From positions 434,001-498,000 of the forward strand of contig NZ_RCCK01000011.1 of the NCBI RefSeq assembly GCF_003664035.1: a stretch of DNA of 64,000 nucleotides. Reading direction: 5' to 3'. This document shows positions 10,321 through 18,708 of the stretch, piece by piece (within the stretch, counting starts at the first letter, position 1; every line of letters begins with the position of its first letter). Position numbers and translations under genes: made by a program. A model generated the notes under the pieces. That model made no database searches. It was not told the DNA's origin and saw nothing but the letters and a program-made list of their open reading frames with translations. This stretch comes from Pedobacter alluvionis. Lineage in GTDB: Bacteria > Bacteroidota > Bacteroidia > Sphingobacteriales > Sphingobacteriaceae.

Positions 10321-10433
10321 TTACAGCAGTTTTAAATTTAGTCTTCAAAATCAATACAGTGCCCCCGATATGAGATTCCAATCATTATTTGAATAAATAC
10401 ACTGAAAAACAGCACCTTAAAACCTGTAAAAGC

Positions 10434-11630
10434 CTATTTTTCGGTATCGAATTTACCACATTTACAGATATAATCCGAGAACAGATAGGTTTGCGTTACC
10501 GTTGAACAAGGATTTGTATATTCAATTTTTATTTCATAATCTTTGCAGGTATTAGGCGTTGCAAATCCGTTTATTATATAAGTACGTCCTCCAGTTTGTT
10601 GTAAACTAAAACTACCATTTGGCAAAACACGCCTGTACCATTTAAAGTCTGTTGTATTATATGCCCCTATAATAGTATGCCTGTTTTGGGGAAAATAACA
10701 GTCATCGTTAAGATAGACACTCCTGTTTTCAGTGTTAACAACTCCATATGAAACGTCAATAGAATCTCTAATTAGTTGTCCACACGAGAGAGAAATATTT
10801 GCAATCAGAAACGCCCGACCATTGGTACCGTTATAAGCAATTTCCGCACTTGTATTCGAGTTATTAATAACAGACGCTATACTTGGATTAGAAATAGTCC
10901 AGTTGATAGTAGCGTCTCCAAGTGATGCTAAAGAAAATATTGAATTATTACAATTTGAGCTTACTCGATTTATTATGGCTTTAATTCCATAAATAGCTCT
11001 GATACCATTCAAATCATCCTGTGCTAGATTTCTTTTAGTTCCACTGTAAAAAGCATTCATGGTTGCACAAGATTCGTTGCTATGGTCTAATCCTAAGGTA
11101 TGGCCAATTTCATGTATAGCAACGCTCATTAAATCAATTCCAAATAGCGGAGATAAAGACCAATTCTCATCATCGTCAAAATGTAAAATAACGTGACTAG
11201 CATTAGAAGTGTAGTATGAGGCATGTGCCAAAACACCACTAGCACCATCGAAAGCATTACCTGCTCCGTCTCCGTGATTGCCCACATACCATCCTATTCT
11301 GATATCTCCCCCACTTGATACTTCTGTAAAAGACAAGTTTGTAACATTAGAAATTAGACCAAAAGCATCGCGTATAGCCTGAAATTCGTCGTTATTTGGA
11401 ATATCTGCTGTGCCATTATCAAATGAATAGGTAAGATTTGATTTATTCCATTTACTACCCGGAAACACAACATATCGTGGAGAAGTTTCACCCACAATGA
11501 TAGGGCCGTTATCGATTTTTACACCAGTTCCATTTTCAGTTGCTTTTTTTTCAATTGTTTTATCTTTTTGACAGGAACCATACAAAAGAATTGCCGCGCA
11601 TATAAGCAGCAAGAAAGATTTTTTCTTCAT
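10434..11630 (-). CDS. Matrixin-type (M10) zinc metalloprotease lipoprotein
   Basis: A 398-residue protein whose signal peptide ends in the lipobox LYGSC (Cys20), so it is probably lipid-anchored. The catalytic zinc motif HEIGHTLGLDH lies at residues 173-183 and is followed by CATMN as the Met-turn. Upstream, NHGDGAGNAFDGASGVLAHA (119-138) matches the structural metal-binding loop of matrixins. The catalytic domain ends near 215. The remaining 180 residues contain an Ig-like segment and a Cys-rich end (NPCSTVT..YICKCG). No cysteine-switch propeptide motif is visible. Its substrate is unknown; a role on host or matrix proteins is only a possibility. Confidence 0.88.
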   Translation of the reverse strand: MKKKSFLLLICAAILLYGSCQKDKTIEKKATENGTGVKIDNGPIIVGETSPRYVVFPGSKWNKSNLTYSFDNGTADIPNNDEFQAIRDAFGLISNVTNLSFTEVSSGGDIRIGWYVGNHGDGAGNAFDGASGVLAHASYYTSNASHVILHFDDDENWSLSPLFGIDLMSVAIHEIGHTLGLDHSNESCATMNAFYSGTKRNLAQDDLNGIRAIYGIKAIINRVSSNCNNSIFSLASLGDATINWTISNPSIASVINNSNTSAEIAYNGTNGRAFLIANISLSCGQLIRDSIDVSYGVVNTENRSVYLNDDCYFPQNRHTIIGAYNTTDFKWYRRVLPNGSFSLQQTGGRTYIINGFATPNTCKDYEIKIEYTNPCSTVTQTYLFSDYICKCGKFDTEK

Positions 11631-11844
11631 AGTTAATTTAGACTAGCGTGTTACCAAACAAATATAAACACAAATAACTACAAATCAAGAACTTACAACA
11701 CAAAAAAAATCATAACAGCAAATAAAAAAAGTCATTAAAAAAATAACACCAAAGATCTAATACCATAAACCAGAATTCCGATTTCATCGCAAATCTATAT
11801 TTCGCTTTTCAAGTATCAATTAAAAACCCTCAATTCATGTAAAC

Positions 11845-11984
11845 AAGAAAGAGGCTGTCTCATAAATTGTAATTCAATTGAATTTGTCATGTTGAGCCTG
11901 TCGAAACGCCTTGTAAGACATTAAAACAGGTCCTTCGACAAGCTCAGGATGACAATTCTATATTTATGAGAAGCCTCTTCTTCA
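11845..11984. repeat. Nested inverted-repeat element (MITE-like) in the acs/protease gap
   Basis: The 369-base gap holds no gene but a symmetric element. The outer arms are AAAGAGGCTGTCTCATAAAT (from 11848) and the inverted ATTTATGAGAAGCCTCTTC (11962-11980). The inner arms are GTCATGTTGAGCCTGTCGAA (11886-11905) and TTCGACAAGCTCAGGATGAC (11933-11952). The inner arms are of the same kind as the GTCATCTCGACTGAAG..CTCAGGATGACA repeat at 31.3 kb. It could fold into a long hairpin that ends acs transcription. No transposase is present. Confidence 0.7.
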
Positions 11985-11999
11985 TTATAAAAACTATTA

Positions 12000-13895
12000 T
12001 TAAAGCTTCTTAGCAGCTTCAATAATTTCTTCTACCACTCCCGGATCAAGCAAGGTAGAAGTATCGCCTAAATTAGCTGTATCTCCTTCAGCAATTTTAC
12101 GCAGAATCCTACGCATAATTTTTCCCGAACGTGTTTTGGGTAAACCAGAAACAAACAATATTTTATCAGGCTTGGCAATCGCGCCAATTACGCGGGTAAC
12201 CGTTTGTAATATATCTTTTTTAGATAATTCTGCTTCACTATGCATTTCCGGGTAGATTACAAAAGCATAAATCCCCTGCCCTTTTACATCGTGCGGATAA
12301 CCCACAACTGCACTTTCTACCACCCCGGCATGCATGTTAATGGCATTTTCTACTTCAGCGGTGCCAATCCTATGCCCCGAAACGTTTAATACATCATCAA
12401 CACGACCGGTAATCCGATAATAACCATCTTCATCACGCAAACAGCCATCACCAGTAAAGTATAAATTCTCGTAAGTAGAAAAATAAGTCTGTTTACAACG
12501 CTCGTGGTCGCCGTAAGTAGTACGTAACATGCCCGGCCAGGGGAATTTAATACACAGATTTCCCATTACGCCATTTCCTTCAATTTCATTTCCGTTTTCA
12601 TCTACCAAAATCGGTTGAATACCCGGTAAAGGCAATGTGGCAAAGCTAGGTTTGGTAGGTGTGACGGTAGCAATAGGCGAAATCATAATCCCTCCGGTTT
12701 CTGTCTGCCACCAGGTATCAACAATAGGCGCTTTGCCATGACCGATTTTCTCATCGAACCAATGCCATGCCTCTTCATTAATGGGTTCTCCTACCGAGCC
12801 TAAAACGCGGATTGAGCTTAGATCTTTGCCGTTTAAGGGATCTTCACCAAAACTCATTAAAGAACGGATGGCTGTAGGCGCGGTATATAAGGTATTTACT
12901 TTGTGTTTTTCTACAATATCCCAAAAGCGAGATGGGCTTGGGTAAGTCGGGATCCCTTCGAAAAGCACAGAAGTTGCACCTTGTGAAAGCGGTCCGTAAA
13001 TGATATAAGAGTGACCGGTAATCCAGCCAATATCGGCTGTACAAAAATAAACCTCACCAGGCTGGTAATTAAACACATTAGAGAAGGTATAACCCGCATA
13101 AACCATATAACCTCCACAGGTATGCACCACACCTTTGGGTTTGCCTGTAGAACCAGATGTGTAGAGAATGAATAACATATCTTCTGCATCCATTTCTTCC
13201 GCTTCACAGATATCATTTACGTGTTTAACTTCATCTTCCCACCATACATCCCTGCCTTTCAGCATGGAAACAGGTGTACGAACGTGGGTTAATACAATAC
13301 ATTTTTCTACGGTTGGGCAACCAATTAAGGCATCGTCAATTACATCTTTTAAAGGAATCTGCTTGTTGCCACGATAAGAACCATCGGCCGTAATAACCAC
13401 CTTACACTGCGAATCGTTAATCCTGTCGGCGATAGATTTAGCAGAAAATCCGCCAAAAATTACCGAGTGAACAGCACCAATCCGGGCACAGGCCAAAACA
13501 GCAATAGCCAGTTCCGGCACCATTGGCATGTAAATACAAATACGGTCGCCCTTTTTGGCACCATTACGTTTTAAAACGTTGGCAAAACGGCAAACACGCT
13601 CATGCAACATTTTATAAGTATAAGTAACACTTTCTTCTTCCGGGTTATTGGGTTCCCAAACAATGGCTGGTTTATCTCCATTGGTAGCCAAATGCCGGTC
13701 TAAACAATTTTCGGTGATATTAAGTTTAGCACCTTCAAACCACTTGATATTTGGTTCGTTAAAGTTCCAGGATAATACCTTGAACCATGGCTTGCGCCAT
13801 TGAAAGTTCTGCGCCACTTCGCCCCAAAACTGCTCAGGGTTTTCTACGCTTTTCTTATAATCTTCTTCGTATTGCTTGAAAGATGTAATTTGCAT
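12000..13895 (-). CDS. acs: Acetyl-CoA synthetase
   Basis: A 631-residue AMP-forming acetate-CoA ligase that makes acetyl-CoA from acetate, ATP and CoA. The motifs are complete: YTSGSTGKPKGVVHT (phosphate-binding P-loop), WWQTETGG, the SGHRIGTAEVE hinge region, and PKTRSGKIMRRILRK near the C-terminus, which contains the lysine whose acetylation inactivates the family. N-terminal ACAS domain features (PEQFWGEVAQNFQWRKPW) are present. Length and order match bacterial Acs. It stands alone on the minus strand and is cytoplasmic. Confidence 0.97.
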   Translation of the reverse strand: MQITSFKQYEEDYKKSVENPEQFWGEVAQNFQWRKPWFKVLSWNFNEPNIKWFEGAKLNITENCLDRHLATNGDKPAIVWEPNNPEEESVTYTYKMLHERVCRFANVLKRNGAKKGDRICIYMPMVPELAIAVLACARIGAVHSVIFGGFSAKSIADRINDSQCKVVITADGSYRGNKQIPLKDVIDDALIGCPTVEKCIVLTHVRTPVSMLKGRDVWWEDEVKHVNDICEAEEMDAEDMLFILYTSGSTGKPKGVVHTCGGYMVYAGYTFSNVFNYQPGEVYFCTADIGWITGHSYIIYGPLSQGATSVLFEGIPTYPSPSRFWDIVEKHKVNTLYTAPTAIRSLMSFGEDPLNGKDLSSIRVLGSVGEPINEEAWHWFDEKIGHGKAPIVDTWWQTETGGIMISPIATVTPTKPSFATLPLPGIQPILVDENGNEIEGNGVMGNLCIKFPWPGMLRTTYGDHERCKQTYFSTYENLYFTGDGCLRDEDGYYRITGRVDDVLNVSGHRIGTAEVENAINMHAGVVESAVVGYPHDVKGQGIYAFVIYPEMHSEAELSKKDILQTVTRVIGAIAKPDKILFVSGLPKTRSGKIMRRILRKIAEGDTANLGDTSTLLDPGVVEEIIEAAKKL

Positions 13896-14113
13896 TGCTC
13901 GTTCTTATGTATTGTATTAGTGGGGCTAATTTAAATAAATAATAATAAGGAGAAATAGTCTAATCGTATCAAAATGAATATCGAACGTTTGATTTGCAAT
14001 ATTTATTTTTAATCCAGGTAAGATCTGAAGATTTTAATATCGGGCATTAACAACCATTACACAAACCTTCTCCACTTATTGAAGAATAATTATAAAAATA
14101 ATTAGCTAGGCTA

Positions 14114-14144
14114 TTGCTGTTTACAATTATTATTCAGATATTTG
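14114..14144 (+). promoter_or_regulatory. Candidate promoter of the rpmB-rpmG-DUF4295 operon
   Basis: TTG at 14114-14116 is separated by 20 bases from GATATTTG at 14137-14144, one base off the TAnnTTTG consensus and followed by CACAC as in many Bacteroidetes ribosomal promoters. It lies 53 bases before rpmB. The rest of the 301-base gap from 13896 shows nothing else recognisable. Confidence 0.5.
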
Positions 14145-14196
14145 CACACTCTTAAAAAAATTAAGCGGACGATATTAACAACTATATTTACAAGTC

Positions 14197-14430
14197 ATGT
14201 CAAGAGTTTGTGATTTAACAGGAAAAAAAGCAATGGTAGGTAACAACGTTTCTCACTCAAACGTTAAAACCAAACGCAAATTTTACCCAAACCTACAACT
14301 TCAGAAATTTTATATTCCTGAAGAAAACCGTTGGATTACGTTGAAAGTTTCTACTTCAGCGATTAAAACCATCAATAAAGTGGGCATTAGCGAAGCAATT
14401 AACCGTTTCGTAAAAAAAGGATTTTTGTAA
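14197..14430 (+). CDS. rpmB: 50S ribosomal protein L28
   Basis: A 77-residue protein beginning [20 protein letters not shown], the typical bL28 start (CDLTGK), with the basic [11 protein letters not shown] segment and the C-terminal [15 protein letters not shown]. It is a structural component of the large ribosomal subunit. It is the first gene of a conserved Bacteroidetes block followed by rpmG, a DUF4295 gene and ftsY. The Cys-x2-4-Cys zinc pair of some L28 proteins is absent; only one Cys is visible. Confidence 0.97.
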   Translation: MSRVCDLTGKKAMVGNNVSHSNVKTKRKFYPNLQLQKFYIPEENRWITLKVSTSAIKTINKVGISEAINRFVKKGFL

Positions 14431-14474
14431 AAAACATTAACTGTTGAGATTAACAGTTTTCAATTTATATTAAA

Positions 14475-14657
14475 ATGGCAAAAAAAGGTAACAGAGTTCA
14501 GGTTATTTTAGAATGTACTGAACATAAAGAAAGTGGCATGCCAGGTATGTCTAGATATATTTCTACCAAAAACCGTAAAAACACTACTGAAAGATTAGAA
14601 TTGAAAAAATTCAATCCGGTATTGAGAAAAGTAACCGTACATAAAGAAATTAAATAG
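14475..14657 (+). CDS. rpmG: 50S ribosomal protein L33
   Basis: A 60-residue basic protein, [18 protein letters not shown]..., with the bL33 landmarks ([39 protein letters not shown]). It lacks the two C-x-x-C zinc pairs, so it is a zinc-independent L33. The gene lies 44 bases after rpmB, and a spacer made of degenerate intergenic repeat separates it from the DUF4295 gene. Confidence 0.97.
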   Translation: MAKKGNRVQVILECTEHKESGMPGMSRYISTKNRKNTTERLELKKFNPVLRKVTVHKEIK

Positions 14658-14754
14658 GTTAAGAATAAAAGACCAAAGCTTAAAGACTAATGCATTTGCA
14701 AGTCTCAAATCTAATGTCTGATATCTCAAATCTAATAATTAAAATTATAAGAAC
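14658..14754. repeat. Degenerate repeat spacer inside the ribosomal operon
   Basis: The 97 bases between rpmG and the DUF4295 gene consist of AAAGACCAAAGCTTAAAGACT-like and GTCTCAAATCTAATGTCTGATATCTCAAATCT-like words (each a few bases different). The same vocabulary occurs after the M16 protease at 3.9 kb and inside the deacetylase gene at 24.2 kb. Confidence 0.55.
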
Positions 14755-14910
14755 ATGGCAAAGAAAGTAGTTGCAACCCTTAAAACAGGTACAGGTAAAG
14801 AATATTCGAAAGTAATTACAATGGTAAAATCACCAAAAACTGGTGCTTACTCATTCAAAGAACTTATCGTACACAACGACCACGTAAAAGATGCTATTGC
14901 ATCTAAATAA
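14755..14910 (+). CDS. DUF4295 small basic protein
   Basis: A 51-residue protein too short for many gene finders, beginning MAKKVVATLKTGTGKEYSKV and ending HVKDAIASK. It matches the DUF4295 family, conserved in Bacteroidetes immediately after rpmG. Its size, basic charge and position suggest a ribosome-associated protein. From memory, a Bacteroidetes-specific large-subunit protein has been modelled in a Flavobacterium ribosome structure, and this could be that protein; I cannot confirm it here. A terminator follows, so ftsY further on no longer shares this transcript cleanly. Confidence 0.9.
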   Translation: MAKKVVATLKTGTGKEYSKVITMVKSPKTGAYSFKELIVHNDHVKDAIASK

Positions 14911-14937
14911 GGTTAATATTTTTTAATATTAAAAATA

Positions 14938-14977
14938 TTAAAGGCCGTTCCGTTTTAACCGGAAGGGCTTTTTTTGT
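14938..14977 (+). terminator. Terminator after the DUF4295 gene
   Basis: AAGGCCGTTCCG and CGGAAGGGCTT pair with a short internal mismatch around TTTTAAC, then a run of seven T. It marks the end of the rpmB operon before the inserted toxin-antitoxin pair. Confidence 0.7.
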
Positions 14978-15007
14978 TAGTGAAATTTACCTTAGGAAAT
15001 AATTGAT

Positions 15008-15015
15008 TATCTTTG
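15008..15015 (+). promoter_or_regulatory. Candidate -7 element of the toxin-antitoxin pair
   Basis: TATCTTTG matches TAnnTTTG exactly, 14 bases before the antitoxin ATG at 15030. The transcript would therefore have almost no leader. No good -33 box is visible at the usual distance. Its position between the terminator and the start codon supports independent transcription of the pair. Confidence 0.45.
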
Positions 15016-15029
15016 AAAAAAGCATAACC

Positions 15030-15257
15030 ATGGAAGCGTATAAGTTTAAAGCAAAAGTTTCTGAAAACGGAACTATTGTTGTTCCTGACGGATTTGATAT
15101 AAAAAACAAAGAAGTTGAGGTGATTATTTTGGATGAAGTAATTCAAAATGCACCAAAAAAGAAGATGAAAGATTTTCTTGAAAAATTTTCCGGAGTCTTG
15201 GAAGGGATTGATCCGGATACAGCTAAATACGACTATCTTATGGACAAGCATAAGTAA
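15030..15257 (+). CDS. Probable antitoxin of a VapBC-like pair
   Basis: A 75-residue protein from the ATG at 15030, MEAYKFKAKVSENGTIVVPD.... A longer frame opens with TTG at 15003, but that start would lie upstream of the -7 element at 15008-15015. The N-terminal half has the short beta-strand pattern of AbrB-like or DUF2281-like antitoxins (KFKAKVSENGTIVVP, KEVEVIILDE). The charged C-terminal half (KKKMKDFLEKFSGVLEG) would wrap the toxin. The next gene, a PIN toxin, starts on the base after its stop. The function is inferred from this pairing. Confidence 0.75.
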   Translation: MEAYKFKAKVSENGTIVVPDGFDIKNKEVEVIILDEVIQNAPKKKMKDFLEKFSGVLEGIDPDTAKYDYLMDKHK

Positions 15258-15671
15258 ATGAATATTCTATTTGACACTAATATTTTTATAGATATAAGTC
15301 TTAAAAGGCATCCTTTTTTTGATGATTCTTTCAAGGCTCTGACCAAAATTGATGACACAAATATAAATGGATTCATTTTGGCTTCAACTTTTACTGATAT
15401 ATATTACATCTGCAAAAAAAACATAGGTCACGCTAAAACAATAGATATTCTTCTTACGCTTATAAGTACGATAAATATTCTTGGCATTAATAAAGATACA
15501 ATCATCTTCGCAATCCATTCTAATTTTTCAGATTTTGAGGATGCAGTACAAAATGCTGCTGCAGAACTAAATCAGATTGATCTTATTATAACCAGAAATA
15601 CAAAAGATTTCAAAGGCGGTAAAATACCTGCACAAACACCTACCGATTTCCTAAAAAAAACATACAAATAA
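15258..15671 (+). CDS. PIN-domain ribonuclease toxin, VapC-like
   Basis: A 137-residue single PIN domain. The acidic metal-binding residues are in the family positions: D6 in FDTN, D47 in TFTDIYY (where Glu is more common), D92 and D95 in SDFEDAVQ, and D117 in TRNTKDFK. PIN toxins cleave tRNA or other RNA when their antitoxin is lost. The gene abuts the antitoxin and ends three bases before ftsY, so it may be cotranscribed with ftsY. Because DUF4295 and ftsY are usually neighbours in this phylum, the pair looks inserted. Confidence 0.85.
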   Translation: MNILFDTNIFIDISLKRHPFFDDSFKALTKIDDTNINGFILASTFTDIYYICKKNIGHAKTIDILLTLISTINILGINKDTIIFAIHSNFSDFEDAVQNAAAELNQIDLIITRNTKDFKGGKIPAQTPTDFLKKTYK

Positions 15672-15674
15672 CTA

Positions 15675-16637
15675 ATGGGTTTATTCGATTTTTTCAAAAA
15701 GAAAGAAACTGCACCTGAAGCTCAGGAAGCACTGGATAAAGGTTTAGAGAAAACTAAAGACGGTTTCTTTAATAAAATTACCAAAGCTGTAGCAGGAAAA
15801 TCTTCTGTTGATGATGAAGTGCTCGATAATCTGGAAGAAGTTCTGGTAACTTCTGATGTAGGCGTAAGTACCACCTTAAAAATTATCAAACGGATCGAAG
15901 AGCGTGTTGCCAAAGATAAATATCTTAACACCTCTGAACTCAACTTTATTCTACGTGATGAGATCCAGTTGCTTTTATCTGAAAACAACAGTAACGATTT
16001 CCGTCAGTTCGAATATGGCGACCATAAACCTTATGTAATTATGGTGGTTGGCGTAAATGGTGTGGGCAAAACCACCACCATTGGGAAGCTGTCGCATAAA
16101 CTTAAAGAATCGGGGCTAAAAGTAGTATTAGGTGCTGCCGATACCTTTAGGGCTGCGGCCGTTGAACAGATTAAACTTTGGGGCGAACGCGTTGGCGTAA
16201 GGGTGGTGGCACAGGCTATGGGATCTGATCCTGCTTCAGTGGCTTTTGACACTTTACAATCGGCCGTTGCCAGTAACGAAGATGTCGTAATTATCGATAC
16301 CGCTGGCCGTTTACACAATAAAATCGGCTTAATGAACGAGCTGGGTAAAATTAAACAGGTAATGCAAAAGGTAGTACCAGGTGCACCGCACGAAATTTTA
16401 CTGGTATTAGATGCCTCGACCGGACAAAATGCCTTTGAACAATGCAAACAGTTTACCGAAGCTACTGATGTGAATGCATTAGCCATTACAAAATTAGACG
16501 GAACGGCAAAAGGCGGTGTAGTAATCGGAATTTCTGATCAATTCAGAATTCCTGTTAAATATATCGGTGTAGGAGAAAAAATAGGCGATTTACAGCTTTT
16601 TGATAAGAAAGAGTTTGTGAATAGTTTATTTAAATAA
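15675..16637 (+). CDS. ftsY: Signal recognition particle receptor FtsY
   Basis: A 320-residue SRP GTPase. The NG domain is complete: GVNGVGKTTTIGKL (G1), DTFRAAAVEQ, DTAGRLHN (G3), TKLDGTAKGG (G4/G5) and the final GVGEKIGDLQLFDKKEF. The acidic A domain is reduced to about 20 residues (MGLFDFFKKKETAPEAQEAL), as usual in Bacteroidetes. It docks ribosomes with SRP at the inner membrane. It starts three bases after the PIN toxin gene. Confidence 0.97.
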   Translation: MGLFDFFKKKETAPEAQEALDKGLEKTKDGFFNKITKAVAGKSSVDDEVLDNLEEVLVTSDVGVSTTLKIIKRIEERVAKDKYLNTSELNFILRDEIQLLLSENNSNDFRQFEYGDHKPYVIMVVGVNGVGKTTTIGKLSHKLKESGLKVVLGAADTFRAAAVEQIKLWGERVGVRVVAQAMGSDPASVAFDTLQSAVASNEDVVIIDTAGRLHNKIGLMNELGKIKQVMQKVVPGAPHEILLVLDASTGQNAFEQCKQFTEATDVNALAITKLDGTAKGGVVIGISDQFRIPVKYIGVGEKIGDLQLFDKKEFVNSLFK

Positions 16638-16644
16638 CACTTCG

Positions 16645-16713
16645 TGGTTGATTTCACCGATTTAAGTGATTACGCCGATTAGTGGATTTCACAGATTTTA
16701 TATAGATTTATAT
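16645..16713. repeat. Left flank repeat of the GxxExxY gene
   Basis: The flank contains GATTTCACCGATTTAAG, GATTACGCCGATTAG and GATTTCACAGATTTTA in succession. An inverted version (AATCACCGAAATCG, then AATCGGTGGAATC) lies on the other side of the gene at about 17127-17170. The arrangement suggests terminal repeats of a small mobile unit. Confidence 0.5.
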
Positions 16714-17088
16714 ATGATCGAATATGAAAAAGACACCTTAACACAAACCATTATAGGCTGTTGTTATGAAGTTCATAATCAGTTAGGTCCGGGATTTCTG
16801 GAGAAAATATACGTTAATGCGCTAAAAATTAAACTTCAACAGGCAGGTTTAAATTACACGGCAGAAAAAGAATTCAGTGTTGTATTTGAAAACATTGTAA
16901 TAGGAAAATTCAGATGTGATCTTTTTGTTGAAAATAAAGTAATTGTAGAATTAAAATCGGTTACAGGATATCAACCTAAGTTATTTCAAAGTCAACTTAT
17001 ATCATACTTAAAAGCGAGCAAAATTAAAACCGGATTATTGATTAACTTTGGAAACACAAGCTGTGAGGTAAAACGCTTATCTATTTAG
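16714..17088 (+). CDS. GxxExxY family protein
   Basis: A 124-residue protein from the ATG at 16714, MIEYEKDTLTQTIIGCCYEV.... A start at 16666 would translate the flanking repeat, so it is not used. The family signature is GFLEKIY (GxxExxY) near residue 30. The rest has a PD-(D/E)xK nuclease-like strand pattern: RCDLFVENKVIVELKSV, with Asp, Glu and Lys in the usual order. The biochemical function of the family is not established. Genes of this family are often scattered as several copies and associated with repeats, as here. It interrupts the ftsY-rimO neighbourhood. Confidence 0.88.
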   Translation: MIEYEKDTLTQTIIGCCYEVHNQLGPGFLEKIYVNALKIKLQQAGLNYTAEKEFSVVFENIVIGKFRCDLFVENKVIVELKSVTGYQPKLFQSQLISYLKASKIKTGLLINFGNTSCEVKRLSI

Positions 17089-17126
17089 CAGCACAATAGG
17101 CATAAAAACCTTAATCTATTAATCCA

Positions 17127-17170
17127 ATCATAAGATTAATCACCGAAATCGTTAATAATCGGTGGAATCA
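17127..17170. repeat. Right flank repeat of the GxxExxY gene
   Basis: Read on the minus strand it gives GATTCCACCGATTATTAACG and then GATTTCGGTGATTAATC, resembling the left flank GATTTCACCGATTTAAG and GATTACGCCGATTAG in opposite orientation. Confidence 0.45.
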
Positions 17171-17178
17171 TACACAAT

Positions 17179-18510
17179 ATGAATACCAAAATAGTAAGAA
17201 GTAAAAGCGCAGTTAAACAGCCTAAAATTAATGTAATTACATTAGGTTGTTCTAAAAACATATACGATTCGGAAGTGTTGATGGGACAGTTGCGTGGCAA
17301 CAACTTAAATGTTGTACACGAATCAGACAAGATGGGTAAAGATGATATCGTTGTAATTAATACCTGCGGTTTTATCGACAATGCTAAACAGGAATCAATT
17401 GATACCATCCTTCAGTTCAGCGAACTTAAAGAAGCTGGTAAAATTGGTAAGGTTGTAGTTACAGGCTGCCTTTCTGAGCGTTATAAACCCGAACTGGAAT
17501 CGGAAATTACCAACGTGGATGCCTTTTTCGGCACTAACGACCTGCAGAATATATTACATGAGTTAGGCGCTAACTATAAACACGAGCTGATTGGCGAGCG
17601 TTTATTAACCACTCCTTCTCATTTTGCTTATTTCAAAATTGCCGAAGGCTGTAACCGTCCCTGCTCTTTCTGCGCCATTCCTTTAATGCGTGGCAAGCAC
17701 ATGAGCAAGCCGATGGAAGAACTGGTTAACGAAGCTAAAATACTGGCCAAAAACGGCACCAAAGAACTGATTTTAATTGCTCAGGACCTTACTTATTACG
17801 GATTAGACCTTTACGGCGTACGTAAATTAGACGAGCTGATGCGTCGCCTGTCGGATGTTCCCGGAATCGAATGGATCCGTTTGCAATACGCCTACCCTTC
17901 TGGTTTCCCAATGGAAATTTTAGACGCCATGAATGAGCGCGACAACATCTGCAACTATCTGGATATGCCACTACAGCACATTACCGATAACATGCTAAAA
18001 TCGATGCGTCGCGGTACCACTAAACAGAAAACCATCGATCTTGTTAACCAGATTAGAGATAAAGTTCCGAATATTGCTATGCGTACCACTTTAATCTGTG
18101 GTTATCCTGGCGAAACTGAATATGATTTTGAAGAAATGAAGGAATGGGTTGCCGAAACCAAATTCGATCGTTTAGGCTGCTTTACCTACTCGCATGAAGA
18201 AAAAACACATGCCCATAGTTTGGTTGATGATATCCCTGATGAAGTTAAACAACAACGTGTTGATGATATCATGGAAATACAACAAGGCATTTCGTTTGAT
18301 ATCAACCAGGAAAAAGTAGGCAAAACCTTCAAAGTGCTAATTGATAAAAAAGAAGGTGATTTTTTTGTAGGTAGAACTGAGTTTGATTCGCCTGAAGTTG
18401 ACAATGAAGTTTTAATCGACGCTGCAACAGGTTACGCTGCTAATGGAAGTTTTGTTAATGTAAAAGTTGACAGAGCAGAAGATTTCGATTTATACGGAAA
18501 AATCGTTTAA
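17179..18510 (+). CDS. rimO: Ribosomal protein S12 methylthiotransferase RimO
   Basis: A 443-residue radical-SAM enzyme that adds a methylthio group to the conserved aspartate of ribosomal protein S12. The N-terminal cluster cysteines are C24 (TLGCSKN), C63 (NTCGF) and C97 (TGCLSE). The radical-SAM triad C158/C162/C165 lies in GCNRPCSFCAIP, and the C-terminus carries a TRAM-like domain. It is RimO rather than MiaB because of the LGCSKNIYDSEVLMGQL start and the length. It is followed by a strong terminator. Confidence 0.96.
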   Translation: MNTKIVRSKSAVKQPKINVITLGCSKNIYDSEVLMGQLRGNNLNVVHESDKMGKDDIVVINTCGFIDNAKQESIDTILQFSELKEAGKIGKVVVTGCLSERYKPELESEITNVDAFFGTNDLQNILHELGANYKHELIGERLLTTPSHFAYFKIAEGCNRPCSFCAIPLMRGKHMSKPMEELVNEAKILAKNGTKELILIAQDLTYYGLDLYGVRKLDELMRRLSDVPGIEWIRLQYAYPSGFPMEILDAMNERDNICNYLDMPLQHITDNMLKSMRRGTTKQKTIDLVNQIRDKVPNIAMRTTLICGYPGETEYDFEEMKEWVAETKFDRLGCFTYSHEEKTHAHSLVDDIPDEVKQQRVDDIMEIQQGISFDINQEKVGKTFKVLIDKKEGDFFVGRTEFDSPEVDNEVLIDAATGYAANGSFVNVKVDRAEDFDLYGKIV

Positions 18511-18528
18511 TAAAAAACTTAATCAATT

Positions 18529-18563
18529 AAAAATCCCAAGAGTAAGCCTCTTGGGATTTTTTG
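18529..18563 (+). terminator. Terminator after rimO
   Basis: AAAATCCCAAGAG and CTCTTGGGATTTT pair perfectly around TAAGC, followed by T's. This is a classic intrinsic terminator. Confidence 0.85.
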
Positions 18564-18708
18564 TTTTAAGACTATAATCATACCTTTTAGGAAGTGCCAT
18601 ATATTATTTAAGGCATTTCGATGTTTCCCCTATCCAAGCTCAATACAAATTGAGCCTAAGGTTGACAAACTTTTAGGAAAACTTATTTTATGATATAGTG
18701 CATTTTAC

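Noticed and set aside
14475-14657. Zinc-binding form of ribosomal protein L33
   Set aside because: The two CxxC pairs are absent, so this is the zinc-independent form.
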